Origin: Paraliobacillus sp. PM-2
GTDB taxonomy: Bacteria; Bacillota; Bacilli; Bacillales; Amphibacillaceae
Length of the DNA: 64,000 nucleotides
Assembly: GCF_001368815.1 (NCBI RefSeq)
Contig: NZ_CTEI01000002.1
Location: 671,560 to 735,559, forward strand
Direction: 5' to 3'
Part shown: in pieces, positions 37,343 to 46,288 of the stretch
How the letters are laid out: each line of letters starts with the position of its first letter
How positions within the stretch are numbered: position 1 is the first letter of the stretch
Made by a program: the position numbers and the translations under genes
The notes under the pieces: model-generated
Database searches by the model: none
Told to the model about the DNA's origin: nothing
Seen by the model: only the letters and a program-made list of their open reading frames with translations

Positions 37343-38001
37343 ATTTGATCTCTAAATACTTGCAAAGCTTCTGTTTCATTTAATTGTGACAATGCTTTTT
37401 CTGTTAATTTCCCGTTTCCTTGCTTAATGACATAGACTAATGTCTCTTTTTTACCCCATTTTTCATAAACATCTCGAACGGTAGGATAATATAAATCAAT
37501 TTTGTTCCCTTTAATTGCTCCACCCTTATCCGCAACTACACCATAACCATAGTCTGGTATAAATAAAATAGTTCCAATAGGAAAAACGGACAAATCCGCT
37601 GCAACCGTTGAATATAAATCCCTTGTTACCTGCACACCAGAATACGTTATTCCATATTGTGGGTGATCCGGCGTTTTCCCAGTTGATTCTACCCCAGCCG
37701 TATATCCTGTTGCCATTACTGTATGTGATGGATATGATTCTAAATCAATCACGTCTTCCAAACGTTCCGGAGCTTCAATTTCTTCACTAGAGATATAACG
37801 TTGCTCCATCTCTTTTGTCTTTACTTGCTTTTCAGATAACTGCTTCCCAGGCTGTTTCTCTACTTTATGTTCGTTCACTTGTTCTGCATGATTAAATCCA
37901 GCTACTATCTCTTGGGCTGACATATTGGTTACTACTACAATCGTTGTATAAAAAGCTGTTAAAAAAAGAATACTCATACAAATGCGTTTTAAATATAACA
38001 T
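37330..38001 (-). CDS. yuiC: 3D-domain cell-wall protein (YuiC-like)
   Basis: A 223-residue exported protein. An N-terminal hydrophobic segment (residues 9-27) is a signal or anchor. A polar K/E/Q-rich linker follows, and the C-terminal 3D domain begins near residue 95. Its three conserved aspartates are in [23 protein letters not shown] and KIDLYYP. Related YuiC/Sps proteins are muralytic transglycosylases of the MltA/resuscitation-factor type active at stationary phase. ATG at 38001 behind an AGAAAGAGGTGT site. Confidence 0.88.
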   Translation of the reverse strand: MLYLKRICMSILFLTAFYTTIVVVTNMSAQEIVAGFNHAEQVNEHKVEKQPGKQLSEKQVKTKEMEQRYISSEEIEAPERLEDVIDLESYPSHTVMATGYTAGVESTGKTPDHPQYGITYSGVQVTRDLYSTVAADLSVFPIGTILFIPDYGYGVVADKGGAIKGNKIDLYYPTVRDVYEKWGKKETLVYVIKQGNGKLTEKALSQLNETEALQVFRDQIKES

Positions 38002-38074
38002 TTTTACTTACACCTCTTTCTGGGTGTAAGCTTTTCCATTCTAACAAAAAATTATACCTACTTATGCTTAATTG

Positions 38075-39280
38075 CTATTTCCTTCGCCTCCAAAGCAATG
38101 GTAAGCCACCAATTTGATGAAGTACTCGATTTTCATTAATTCGTTTTAAAAGAGCCGCCTCTTTTCCAAAAACCTTTCTATTATTAAATAAGACACCTAT
38201 AGCATCTTTTTTTCCTAAGGAAGCAATTAATCCATGTTGTTTATACATAAAAGAGAACAATGTACTTGAATTCTGTTTAATTAAATTTTCAATGTTCTTA
38301 GCGCAAACTTTACCTTGTTGTATCGCTAATTGCGCTGTAGAAGGAATAATTTGATTATTATCCCCTGAACGAATGATCGTGCAATCACCAATCACAAACA
38401 CGTTATCACTGTTAGGCGCGCGTAAATCATCCGTTACTTCTACACTTCCATTCACATGATCGATATCTGATTGTTCAATTAGATGATTTGCTCGTACACC
38501 TGCCGACCAAATAAAAATAGATGCCGGAATCTCCTCTGTTAATCCATTCTTTTCCACAACAATATAATCGGCATAAACACTCTTTACCGCTGCACCTAAA
38601 TAAAACGATACACCTTTATTTTCTAACACTTGCATCGCATATTCCCCTAATTCTAAATCAAAACCAGGCATAACGGATTGTTCTTTTTCAATAGCAAGCA
38701 CTTTTACATCTTGTTCATTTAATTGGTATTTCTCAAGTATTGTTGGTAATTGATCAGTCAATTCACCTAAGTATTCCACTCCAGTAAAACCACCACCACC
38801 AATCACAATAGTAAAAGGCTGATTTTCTTGCAGCTTTCTATAAGAAGCAAGTTTTTTCTCCAATTGTTGACGTAAAATGCCGGCTTTATCTACACTATTT
38901 ATGGTATGTGCATAATCATTTATACCAGGTATATTATATGTTTTCGTTTCAAATCCTAGAGCTACAACAAGATAATCATATGTGATATCACCATGCTTTT
39001 TCAAATGAACACGTTGTTCTTTTGTTTTTAGTTTAGTTACGGTATCTACAATAAATTCGATTTTATTTGTATCAATAATTGTTTCTATTGGAATTTTTGT
39101 TTGATGATCTGACAAAGTTCCAGCTGCGCTTTCATGTAGCCAAGTTGTTTGATAATGATATGCATGTTTATTTATTAATGTAATTGTTGCTTCTGATTTA
39201 TGCAGTTTTTTCTGCAACATAATTGCTGTTGTAATACCTGCATAGCCTGCACCTAGGATTAATATTGATGGTTTCCCCAC
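38075..39280 (-). CDS. ndh: Type II NADH dehydrogenase (YumB-like)
   Basis: A 401-residue FAD-dependent NDH-2-like enzyme. The FAD-binding ILILGAGYAGITTA is at the N-terminus, the NADH-binding VIGGGGFTGVEYLGEL near residue 160 and NVFVIGDCTII near residue 290. It passes electrons from NADH to menaquinone, which fits the men genes in this window. The start is a GTG at 39280. It is divergent from yumC. Confidence 0.88.
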   Translation of the reverse strand: MGKPSILILGAGYAGITTAIMLQKKLHKSEATITLINKHAYHYQTTWLHESAAGTLSDHQTKIPIETIIDTNKIEFIVDTVTKLKTKEQRVHLKKHGDITYDYLVVALGFETKTYNIPGINDYAHTINSVDKAGILRQQLEKKLASYRKLQENQPFTIVIGGGGFTGVEYLGELTDQLPTILEKYQLNEQDVKVLAIEKEQSVMPGFDLELGEYAMQVLENKGVSFYLGAAVKSVYADYIVVEKNGLTEEIPASIFIWSAGVRANHLIEQSDIDHVNGSVEVTDDLRAPNSDNVFVIGDCTIIRSGDNNQIIPSTAQLAIQQGKVCAKNIENLIKQNSSTLFSFMYKQHGLIASLGKKDAIGVLFNNRKVFGKEAALLKRINENRVLHQIGGLPLLWRRRK

Positions 39281-39491
39281 ACGATCACTTCCGTCCTTTT
39301 CATTGTCACGTTCATTTGTTCACAAAAATAGTCACAAAATTGTACGATTTATCTCTAAATTAATCTTAGGGGGTTTTTTACTTTTTTTCAAGCAATCTTT
39401 TTTAACCATCTAACAGTACTACTTTTACTGAAAAGTATGTTAAAATGTTGGTTATCAACTGAAGCACACGTCGAATTAGGAGGAAATAAGA

Positions 39492-40481
39492 ATGAGTGAT
39501 CAGAACGTTTACGATATAACGATCATTGGCGCTGGACCAACCGGGCTATTCACTGCATTTTATGGTGGTCTAAGACAAGCTAGTGTTAAAATAATTGAAA
39601 GTTTACCACATATTGGCGGACAACTAAGCGCCTTATATCCTGAAAAATATATTTATGATGTCGCAGGATTTCCAAAAGTAAGAGCACAAGATCTCGTAAA
39701 TAATTTAAAAGAACAATTGGATATGTTCGATCCTGCTATTGCTTTAAATCAAGAAATACAAGAAGTGGAACGCCTAGAAGACGGCACATTCCAATTAACA
39801 ACAAATACGGACGTGCATTATACCAAAACGGTTATCATCACAGCTGGTAACGGAGCATTTCAGCCACGTAAATTATCGCTTAAAGAAGCGGAAGCATATG
39901 AAAGTCGCAACTTACATTATTTTGTTGATAATATGATGCAATTCAAAGATAAGCGTGTCGTATTATTTGGTGGTGGCGACTCTGCTGTTGATTGGGCATT
40001 AATGCTAGAGCCAATCGCAAAAGAAGTAACCCTTGTTCACCGTCGCGATAAGTTCCGTGCCCATGAACATAGTGTAGAAAAACTAATGAACTCAAACGTT
40101 CGAATATTAACGCCTTATGTACCAGAATCTTTTGTTGGTGCTGATGAAATTGAACAAGTTAAAGTAAGCGAAGTAAAAGGAGAGAATGTGGTTACCATTG
40201 ATGTAGATGACGTCATTGTAAACTACGGCTTCATTTCCTCTTTAGGTCCCATTAAAGGCTGGGGCATGGAGATCGAAAAAAATAGTATCGTTGTCAATAC
40301 GAAAATGGAAACATCGATCGAAGGAATATATGCAGCAGGAGATATTAGTACCTATCCTGGAAAAGTAAATTTAATCGCCACTGGATTTGGTGAAGGGCCT
40401 ACCGCAATTAATAATGCGAAGGCATATATCGAACCAGATGCGCGCGTGCAACCGAAGCATTCGACCAGTATGTTTGAGTAA
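39492..40481 (+). CDS. yumC: Ferredoxin/flavodoxin--NADP reductase (YumC type)
   Basis: A 329-residue thioredoxin-reductase-like FNR without the redox CxxC. The FAD motif [19 protein letters not shown] is at the N-terminus, the NADPH motif [15 protein letters not shown] near residue 157 and [21 protein letters not shown] near residue 278. It reduces ferredoxin or flavodoxin with NADPH. ATG at 39492 with AGGAGG upstream. It is the last backbone gene before the accessory island. Confidence 0.95.
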   Translation: MSDQNVYDITIIGAGPTGLFTAFYGGLRQASVKIIESLPHIGGQLSALYPEKYIYDVAGFPKVRAQDLVNNLKEQLDMFDPAIALNQEIQEVERLEDGTFQLTTNTDVHYTKTVIITAGNGAFQPRKLSLKEAEAYESRNLHYFVDNMMQFKDKRVVLFGGGDSAVDWALMLEPIAKEVTLVHRRDKFRAHEHSVEKLMNSNVRILTPYVPESFVGADEIEQVKVSEVKGENVVTIDVDDVIVNYGFISSLGPIKGWGMEIEKNSIVVNTKMETSIEGIYAAGDISTYPGKVNLIATGFGEGPTAINNAKAYIEPDARVQPKHSTSMFE

Positions 40482-40514
40482 ATTCATTTATGTTTTCAAT
40501 GTGAATATATAGAT

Positions 40515-40552
40515 AAAGAGAAGTCACGAAATAACTAGGTGACTTCTCTTTT
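40515..40552 (+). terminator. Rho-independent terminator of yumC
   Basis: AAAGAGAAGTCAC and GTGACTTCTCTTT form a stem followed by TT. Its right arm also encodes, on the other strand, the last codons of the yutM remnant. Confidence 0.85.
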
Positions 40553-40592
40553 TGCTTTCAATGATGAATCACAACCACAGGATACTATGTAA
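40535..40592 (-). pseudogene. Remnant of a yutM/ErpA-type gene (3' end only)
   Basis: The minus strand reads IVSCGCDSSLKAKREVT-stop. This matches the C-terminus of intact YutM in this window (IVSCGCGSSFKAKEREG...), including the SCGC metal-binding cysteines. The DNA is about 80 percent identical over 34 bases and similarity ends upstream of the isoleucine codon. It sits exactly at the left edge of the accessory island, whose right edge is intact yutM. Confidence 0.75.
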
Positions 40593-41030
40593 CGTAGACC
40601 TAACAAACCAAGTAAAACATATCTTTTTTACTCAATGAAATTTCTCCCTAAAAAAATATATTTATTGTTCAATAATCCTGTCAGTTAATACAAGAAGCGA
40701 CTGTCCTTTTTGAACACTTGCCATCGGTTAATGGAATAATCAATCTTTTCTTTAGAATAAAGAGAAGTAACTATTTTTATCATTTAATACTTCCTATGAT
40801 GCTAAGTAAGGGCGTATATAGCCAATGTAGAGTAATGTAATTTGTGATAATAAAAGAACCTTAATTTTTTCCATCTGTTTCCTACCTTTTCTTGCTTCGT
40901 CAGTTTAATCTGTTAAACTAACGCTATCCGTTACTATAAGTACAAATCTTCACAAGCTCGGTTTATTTTTTAAAGGAATGCTGCTCGTTTACAAAAACTA
41001 AAGCTGCATTTCCGATCATTTCCATAATGG
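40593..41030. other. Non-coding left end of the accessory island
   Basis: About 440 AT-rich bases without a convincing gene. They contain at least one clear member (40672-40736) and two weak members (about 40900-40945 and 40978-41030) of the intergenic repeat family described for the island. Confidence 0.6.
40672..40736 (-). repeat. Intergenic cassette repeat, copy 1
   Basis: On the minus strand it contains CCATTAACCGATGGCAAG, then a GTTCAAAAAGGACAG core, and ends TTGTATTAACTGACAGGATT. It aligns with the 3' consensus TTATTGNACTAACGGGCAGGATT of the family. Confidence 0.55.
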
Positions 41031-41567
41031 CTAATTGTCTTTAATTAACTTCCCATCCATATTGTAATATTTATATTTAAACGTAATTTCTTTCTCTTTA
41101 GGTAGCTCTGTCCAAATTGCAGAATTTTTATTTAATTTAAACTCTTTAACGAATATGTGTTCATTAGCACCTAACTCCATTTTCGAAATTTTGTTATCTT
41201 TAGTTGTAATTGTGAGGAAAATTAAATTAGTATATCCATCATCCATATCTTTACTTAATGGGATTAAAAAGTGAGAAAGGGCGCCTCCTCTTTTTTCAGC
41301 AGACTTCCAACCATAATTACCTGATTTATCTTTTTCAAAGTGAGAATAGGCTGGATTGTTATTGCTTAAAAATGCAACTAATCTTTCATCACCTACATCC
41401 TTTATATCTATAATCTCTATTGAAGAATTCTCAAATAAATCTAACGATTTGATTGTTTTGATAATCGATTCCTCGTCGTTACCATTTCGGTAAAATGAAC
41501 TATTCAGGTAATTAAATATGAAGACTAACATCACTACGATTACTAAAACTAAATATAATTTTTTCAT
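41031..41567 (-). CDS. Hypothetical membrane-anchored protein
   Basis: Not recognised. It has 178 residues. Residues 4-24 form one hydrophobic helix after a KK pair, so the protein is anchored or exported. The remaining part alternates short beta strands and charged loops and contains no cysteine. ATG at 41567 with a GAGAGA site. It is the lowest-coordinate gene of the accessory island and reads in the same direction as the others. Confidence 0.65.
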   Translation of the reverse strand: MKKLYLVLVIVVMLVFIFNYLNSSFYRNGNDEESIIKTIKSLDLFENSSIEIIDIKDVGDERLVAFLSNNNPAYSHFEKDKSGNYGWKSAEKRGGALSHFLIPLSKDMDDGYTNLIFLTITTKDNKISKMELGANEHIFVKEFKLNKNSAIWTELPKEKEITFKYKYYNMDGKLIKDN

Positions 41568-41842
41568 AATCTCTCTTCCCCTTGTATCAATATCTCTTAT
41601 TCAACTCTTCTGCTTCTTTAACGTAACAGGAACTTCGCAATCGACAACCCCTTGTTTACTAAAATCATATTTAAATAAAGGTTTCTATCTTTGTTTTTAT
41701 TCAAAACTTCTCCCCCTTATCTTATAAAAATGCCTTAATATAAAAATCCAGTAAACTTCTTGGACTATTTTCTTTATTTTGTTAAAAACCGATACTACTG
41801 CTGTTCCACTAAAGCATCCCGTTAGCTTAATAATAATGTAGC

Positions 41843-42082
41843 TTATTTATTTTCTGTTTCCGCCCCAACTAAGTAAACCACACCAATAATTAAAGAAATA
41901 ATGCTTAATATTAACGGAAGCGTTCCAGTAGAATTGAGCCAATCATCTTGAAAAGTTCCAGGACCATATGAGCCAGAAACCCCTATCCCACTAATACTAT
42001 AAAGGGCGCCAGTTACGTATCTTACAGAAAACAAAAAAGCTGCAATTGCACAAAAACCAAACCCGATACCTCTTCTGTTCAT
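41843..42082 (-). CDS. Small membrane protein (paralogue A)
   Basis: A 79-residue protein with two membrane helices (about residues 6-24 and 52-74) joined by a G/S/Y-rich loop (ALYSISGIGVSGSYGPGTFQ). The start is the ATG at 42082, preceded by GTGAGGTG; the longer frame begins in that site. It is about 90 percent identical at DNA level to the frameshifted copy at 45559-45797. Function unknown. Confidence 0.7.
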   Translation of the reverse strand: MNRRGIGFGFCAIAAFLFSVRYVTGALYSISGIGVSGSYGPGTFQDDWLNSTGTLPLILSIISLIIGVVYLVGAETENK

Positions 42083-42120
42083 AAGTATCACCTCACTAAT
42101 TAGTTCTTTCTCATCTTAAA

Positions 42121-42186
42121 GAATCCTGCCCGTTAGCACAACAAAAGCAGTAACAGCTTGTTATGCTAAAGTCAGCAATAGGTAAG
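42121..42186 (-). repeat. Intergenic cassette repeat, copy 2 (next to group II intron)
   Basis: Plus-strand reading CTGCCCGTTAGCACAACAA, then GTAACAGCTTGTTATGCTAAAGTC. It is nearly the same as the copy at 46201-46268. The group II intron begins within ten bases of its end. Confidence 0.8.
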
Positions 42187-42194
42187 CATTTGAC

Positions 42195-44818
42195 GTTATC
42201 TCCAGCTTTTCCCCTGCTCCACACGGAGCGTGCTAGTTTCCCAGCACTCCGCGTTCCATCTAAAGATATGTACTAAATTATAAGTTCCTAGTTACTCATA
42301 GATTTGAGATTATATACTTGGTTCTAAACCGCATTGTTTACGGTATTGATTTATCTTCTGAACCATAGGTTCAGTGATTCCAAGGTTATTTATGAGTTTG
42401 TGAATCGTCGTTGTGTCTGTTTGATGGATCAACTTGTGTATCTCCTTATGAAGAATGCGTAAATTGTTAAATTTATCGCTTCCCCCGAGATGTGACGGAA
42501 TGTAATGGTGGCAATGAACTTCGCTAGCAGAAAGAAACATGCCAGTAATTTCGCATTTGCCCATTTTCATACTATACCGACTTATTCGATTATCCATATA
42601 CTCGACACTTCGTGTCGGAAGTTTTGATTTCATTAATTGTGAAATCTCCTGTTGAATATCTGAACGAATCTTCTTCTGTATCTTTTCTCTTCCCGTACTA
42701 GTAAACGGTGTGAGAGATTGGCTGAAATTCATAGCATTTCTCGTTTTTACATTAGCGAGAGGAAATAGATACACATTTGATATTTTAAATGTTTTGAAAC
42801 CCAAACTGTAAAACTTTTTATAAGTTGGTGGTGGGTTTGTAGGATGTTCGTATTTCCCAACAGGTTTAAGACGATTATATATAAATGCTTGCAACTCATA
42901 GGCAAGACGTGAAAACTCGATATTAACATGTGTTGCTCGATTAAAATAATTATGAATACCTAAGACAAAACTATTAAAAAGAATTGCGTTTTGAGCGGTA
43001 GGAGAAGCTTTAATTCTTTGAATGTGTTTTTTAGCCTCAGCCTTGATTTTTCGCTTCTTGTTTGCTTTTATTCCTGTATGCGCTACTCTCTTTTTTCCTT
43101 TTCGATTCGCACGAATCGTGAATCCTAAAAATTCAGATTCTCGTTTTCGCAGATTTATAACTTGTGATTTTTCTGGAGAAATATCTAATCTCAGACGTTG
43201 TTTTATATACATTCTTACAGCATGGAACCATCTTTGAGCAGTTTTCCAATCACGGCAAAGGATTTTAAAGTCGTCCGCATAGCGGACGAGATATCCTTCT
43301 TTTAATTCGGTTCGCTTCTTTGCTAAAAGCTCACCTTCTCGTGTTTTGTATGGTTTGTGAAGGGGGAAGAATTCCCATTGTTCAGCTACCCAATAATCTA
43401 GATCGTTTAGTACAATATTAGAAAGTAATGTCGATAACAGGCCACCCTGCGGTACACCCTTGGTAGGAATACCTTCACCATCAATTTCAGCTTTTAACAT
43501 TTTGGAGATACAAGCTAGAACCTTACGGTCTTTTATACCAATGTTCCAAAGCTGTTTTATTAATAGGGTGTGATTTATGTTATCAAAAAATCCACGAATA
43601 TCAATATCAACTACATAGTGTAGCGACGATTTATTTATAAGAAATTGTACCCTTGCCATTGCATGGTGCGTAGACCTAAGTGGTCTAAATCCGTAACTAT
43701 GCTTATAAAATCTCGCATCCGCAATAGGTTCAAGAACTTGCCTAAAACATTGTTGAATGATTCTATCTATTATGCAAGGTATTCCTAGTGGTCTCGATTT
43801 ACCATTTTCTTTTTCAATAAGCTTCCTTCTTACCTTCTTAGGATGATAATGCTTCAACTTGCTTCTAACTTCTTCGACAAGTTCATCATCAGATAGCTTT
43901 TGAATATCCTTTATGGTTTTTCCATCAGTACCCGAAGTGTTAGAACCTTTATTAGACTTTACTGTCCGATAGGACAGTAATATATTTTCTCTAGATGTTA
44001 TAATATCGTACAGTTGTGAAAAAGACTTTTGTTCGGATGATTCATTATATAATTTCGTAAATGTTTCGGTCATGCCGTAGTAATCCCAATACCTTAAAGC
44101 TTGCACTGTGGCATCACTCCTTTTGGAGTTGATGTTCCCACGTTCCTACCCGATCGGTGCAATACACTTTTGGAAAATAATTGTTTTATATTGTTAGACT
44201 TGGGGCTATTCTTCCACTCTCATTACAAGAGGTTCATCAGTCATGCCCCTACCCTCACAAGGATAAATGCATTTCGTTTTACCTTATAGCAACCGTTTAG
44301 GATGACAGTCCCTGTTGCAACGTTCCTTGTTTTCCAAGTCCCTTATAACCTAGCTATCTATTCTAAACGTAGGTGTAACCTTTAAGCCTGTGAGCTGGAT
44401 ACCGCCAATTGTTCGGTATAGCGTGTTTCATAGGGTGCATTTTTACTCTACACCACTCACACCATCGTTGGATGGTCCATAAGTTTCCTTATGTTCTAAA
44501 CTTTAGACCCTTACCTTCGGTTATTCGTCAGTTCTTTTGCAGTAGAACAATTCTCACCATATCTAGTTTTTCAGCCGTGCGGCATATCCGTTGGCATACC
44601 TTTTCCGAAGGAATGGCTTCAGCCTTCGTTTTGCCGAATCTACCTGTACTTCAAACCCCTTGACCTGTCAGCCAAGACGCATGCAGGAGTATTGACGGAA
44701 TGGTTTCAAGAAACATGGATCTATCATTCCCATTCTCGGTTATAAAGTTAAGATAAAATATGTTTATCTTCTGCCTTTCACACTTAAAGCGCTTATAGCA
44801 GAACTTGTCGAGCGGCAC
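42195..44818 (-). mobile_element. Group II intron with RT-maturase ORF
   Basis: About 2.6 kb. It begins on the minus strand with GTGCCGCTCGAC near 44818. The ribozyme domains occupy about 44107-44818. The 598-residue reverse transcriptase follows, then a 34-nt domain V at 42221-42254: stem ACGCGGAG/CTCCGTGT, a bulge and a GAAA tetraloop. A short domain VI ends near 42195. Ends are placed by eye. The flanking DNA is cassette-repeat sequence on both sides. Confidence 0.85.
42310..44106 (-). CDS. ltrA: Group II intron reverse transcriptase / maturase
   Basis: A 598-residue intron-encoded protein. The RT domain covers about residues 60-310, with GKSRPLGIP, the RT core DIDIRGFFDNI and the catalytic YADD in GYLVRYADDFKILCR. 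The maturase (X) domain follows. The C-terminus holds an HNH endonuclease (CEITG near residue 520, then CHHYIPSHLGGSDKFNNL), so target-primed insertion should be possible. The frame is intact. It probably starts at or near 44106, inside the intron. Confidence 0.93.
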   Translation of the reverse strand: MQALRYWDYYGMTETFTKLYNESSEQKSFSQLYDIITSRENILLSYRTVKSNKGSNTSGTDGKTIKDIQKLSDDELVEEVRSKLKHYHPKKVRRKLIEKENGKSRPLGIPCIIDRIIQQCFRQVLEPIADARFYKHSYGFRPLRSTHHAMARVQFLINKSSLHYVVDIDIRGFFDNINHTLLIKQLWNIGIKDRKVLACISKMLKAEIDGEGIPTKGVPQGGLLSTLLSNIVLNDLDYWVAEQWEFFPLHKPYKTREGELLAKKRTELKEGYLVRYADDFKILCRDWKTAQRWFHAVRMYIKQRLRLDISPEKSQVINLRKRESEFLGFTIRANRKGKKRVAHTGIKANKKRKIKAEAKKHIQRIKASPTAQNAILFNSFVLGIHNYFNRATHVNIEFSRLAYELQAFIYNRLKPVGKYEHPTNPPPTYKKFYSLGFKTFKISNVYLFPLANVKTRNAMNFSQSLTPFTSTGREKIQKKIRSDIQQEISQLMKSKLPTRSVEYMDNRISRYSMKMGKCEITGMFLSASEVHCHHYIPSHLGGSDKFNNLRILHKEIHKLIHQTDTTTIHKLINNLGITEPMVQKINQYRKQCGLEPSI

Positions 44819-44837
44819 CCCGTTTGTTTAATAACTG

Positions 44838-44996
44838 TTAGTGAAATAAAAATCCTAGAAGACGTATTAACGCAAATAAAAATATTGCAAATGGAATAAG
44901 TGATAAAATTTTCAACCATTTATTCTTTATAACTAAACCAAGGATTAACATTATTAGTCCTACTACAAAAGTAGCGATAATCATTGTAACCGACAT
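44838..44996 (-). CDS. Small membrane protein (52 aa)
   Basis: A short frame with a strong GGAGGGG site upstream of ATG at 44996. The product has two hydrophobic helices (about residues 4-22 and 30-50) separated by KNKW, and ends LGFLFH. The stop codon lies at the start of the cassette repeat that was split by the group II intron. Not recognised; function unknown. Confidence 0.65.
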   Translation of the reverse strand: MSVTMIIATFVVGLIMLILGLVIKNKWLKILSLIPFAIFLFALIRLLGFLFH

Positions 44997-45019
44997 ATAT
45001 TCCCCTCCTTTTTATTCAA

Positions 45020-45091
45020 TTAACCTGCTCTTTAGTTCAATAAGCAATCATCAACAGCTTCTTGTTCCACTAAAGCTCCCGTTAGTGGAAA
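45020..45091 (-). repeat. Intergenic cassette repeat, copy 3
   Basis: The clearest quasi-palindrome of the family. On the minus strand CTAACGGGAGCTTTAGTGGA is followed by ACAAGAAGCTGTTG, then TTGCTTATTGAACTAAAGAG and CAGG. The segment GCTTTAGTGGAACAAG can pair, with bulges, with CTTATTGAACTAAAGAGC. Confidence 0.8.
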
Positions 45092-45098
45092 GTTAATT

Positions 45099-45461
45099 TT
45101 ATACAATACGTCTACCTTTAAAACGAATTAAAAGAAAACTGACAAGATAAAAAACACTAATAACACCATAAATTGAGAAAATATCTGGCATGGCAATCAT
45201 AAATAAACTCATAGGTAATGACCATAAAAAAGCAACAAACATCCACTTCTGATTTCTTTTTAAAGATGAAAAGATTGCTAAACACGCTGGAATAAACAAT
45301 AAGAAAAATGGATAAGGCAATGGACCTGCTATTGTAGGATTGTTATAAGGATTGATATAGGTGAAATTAACCCATAAAATCATTGCTGATATTCCACCAA
45401 CTATACCCACAACAGATATTCTGTTTAAGATAATAACACCCCCAACCTCATTTTGTTTCAT
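45099..45461 (-). CDS. Hypothetical small membrane protein
   Basis: Not recognised. The product has up to 120 residues and four hydrophobic segments, with NPYNNPTIAGPLPYPFFLLF in the second loop. The start is uncertain: the ATG at 45461 has no ribosome binding site, while a GAGG inside the frame has no ATG after it. Direction and spacing match the neighbouring cassettes. Confidence 0.5.
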   Translation of the reverse strand: MKQNEVGGVIILNRISVVGIVGGISAMILWVNFTYINPYNNPTIAGPLPYPFFLLFIPACLAIFSSLKRNQKWMFVAFLWSLPMSLFMIAMPDIFSIYGVISVFYLVSFLLIRFKGRRIV

Positions 45462-45486
45462 TACTATATTCTATTTTTCGTTGTTA

Positions 45487-45535
45487 AACTCTTCTGCTCC
45501 TTTAGTGCAATATGATGTTAGTCCCCCCCATTCAC
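45487..45535 (-). repeat. Intergenic cassette repeat, copy 4 (partial)
   Basis: On the minus strand GGGACTAACATCATATTGCA and then CTAAAGGAGCAGAAGAGTTTAAC, matching the 3' part of the family. Confidence 0.55.
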
Positions 45536-45558
45536 CATACTATTAATAATAATGTAGT

Positions 45559-45797
45559 TTATTTATTTTCTGTTTCCGACCTAACTAAGTAAACAACACC
45601 AATAATTAAAGAAATAATGCTTAATATTAACGGAAGCGTTCCAGTAGAATTGAGCCAAAGATCTTGAAAAGTTCCAGGGCCATATGAGCCAAATCCCCCC
45701 ATTCCACTAATACTATAAAGGGCGCCAGTTACGTATCTTACAGAAAACAAAAAAGCTGCAATTGCACAAAAACCAAACCGATACCTCTTCTGTTCAT
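45559..45797 (-). pseudogene. Frameshifted copy of the small membrane protein (paralogue B)
   Basis: Aligned with the gene at 41843-42082, this copy starts with the same GTGAGGTG site and ATG (45797) but has one base less in a run of C (AAACCG versus AAACCCG at about 45776). This shifts the frame after codon 6. The rest of the frame is open and nearly identical. It is a recent duplicate inactivated by one deletion, unless an internal ATG (45750) is used. Confidence 0.8.
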
Positions 45798-45835
45798 CAG
45801 TATCACCTCACTAATTATTTCGTTCTCATCTTAAA

Positions 45836-45882
45836 CAATCCTACTTCCTTAACACAATAAGGGCTACATCCTTGTTCCAATT
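45836..45882 (-). repeat. Intergenic cassette repeat, copy 5
   Basis: On the minus strand TTGGAACAAGGATGTAGCC then CTTATTGTGTTAAGGAAGTAGGATTG, which aligns base by base with copy 3. Confidence 0.7.
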
Positions 45883-45978
45883 TTCTTTATCACCTATTTC
45901 ATCTCTTCTATAAACACCCGTTTTCTTAGACGGGTCCCCTATATAATAGGTAGTACTTAACCCTTTTTTAGCGGATAA
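45841..45978 (-). pseudogene. Open 46-codon frame lacking a standard start
   Basis: After AAAAGGAGGG the minus strand reads (TTA)SAKKGLSTTYYIGDPS... with a normal amino-acid mix and ends in the cassette repeat. The codon at the expected start position is TTA, not ATG, GTG or TTG. Either the start mutated or it is not a gene. No family recognised. Confidence 0.35.
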
Positions 45979-45993
45979 ATTCCCTCCTTTTGT

Positions 45994-46155
45994 TTAAGGT
46001 ATAAGATACATAAAATATGATATTGTAAAAAACGACAAAGATAAGACTATACAATTCATTACCTGCCCCAATTTACTTTGTTTCATTCTATCAGTAGCAA
46101 TAATAAAACCCATCAGTAAATAAAGTAATCCAAATATAAATATGCCAATCCACAT
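45994..46155 (-). CDS. Small membrane protein (53 aa)
   Basis: ATG at 46155 lies seven bases after AGGAGG. The 53-residue product has two membrane helices (MWIGIFIFGLLYLLMGFII and a second near residue 34-52) around a short charged loop DRMKQSK. Not recognised. It is a single-gene cassette like its neighbours. Confidence 0.65.
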   Translation of the reverse strand: MWIGIFIFGLLYLLMGFIIATDRMKQSKLGQVMNCIVLSLSFFTISYFMYLIP

Positions 46156-46200
46156 AATGTTTCCTCCTGAAATTCACGTTTTTAATTCACAAAATGTTTA

Positions 46201-46268
46201 ACTCTACTGCCCGTTAGTACAACAATGGCTGTAACAGCTTGTTAAGCCAAAGTCTCCGATAGCTTAAG
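46201..46268 (-). repeat. Intergenic cassette repeat, copy 6
   Basis: Plus-strand CTGCCCGTTAGTACAACAA, then GCTGTAACAGCTTGTTAAGC and CAAAGTC. It is close to copy 2, roughly three quarters identical over 66 bases. Confidence 0.8.
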
Positions 46269-46288
46269 TGTAATTATTCACAAGTTAC

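Noticed and set aside
39300..39345. TCACAA-N6-TCACAA near the ndh/yumC divergent start, suggestive of a Rex site.
   Set aside because: The half-sites are direct, not inverted; Rex binds TTGTGAA-N4-TTCACAA-like palindromes.
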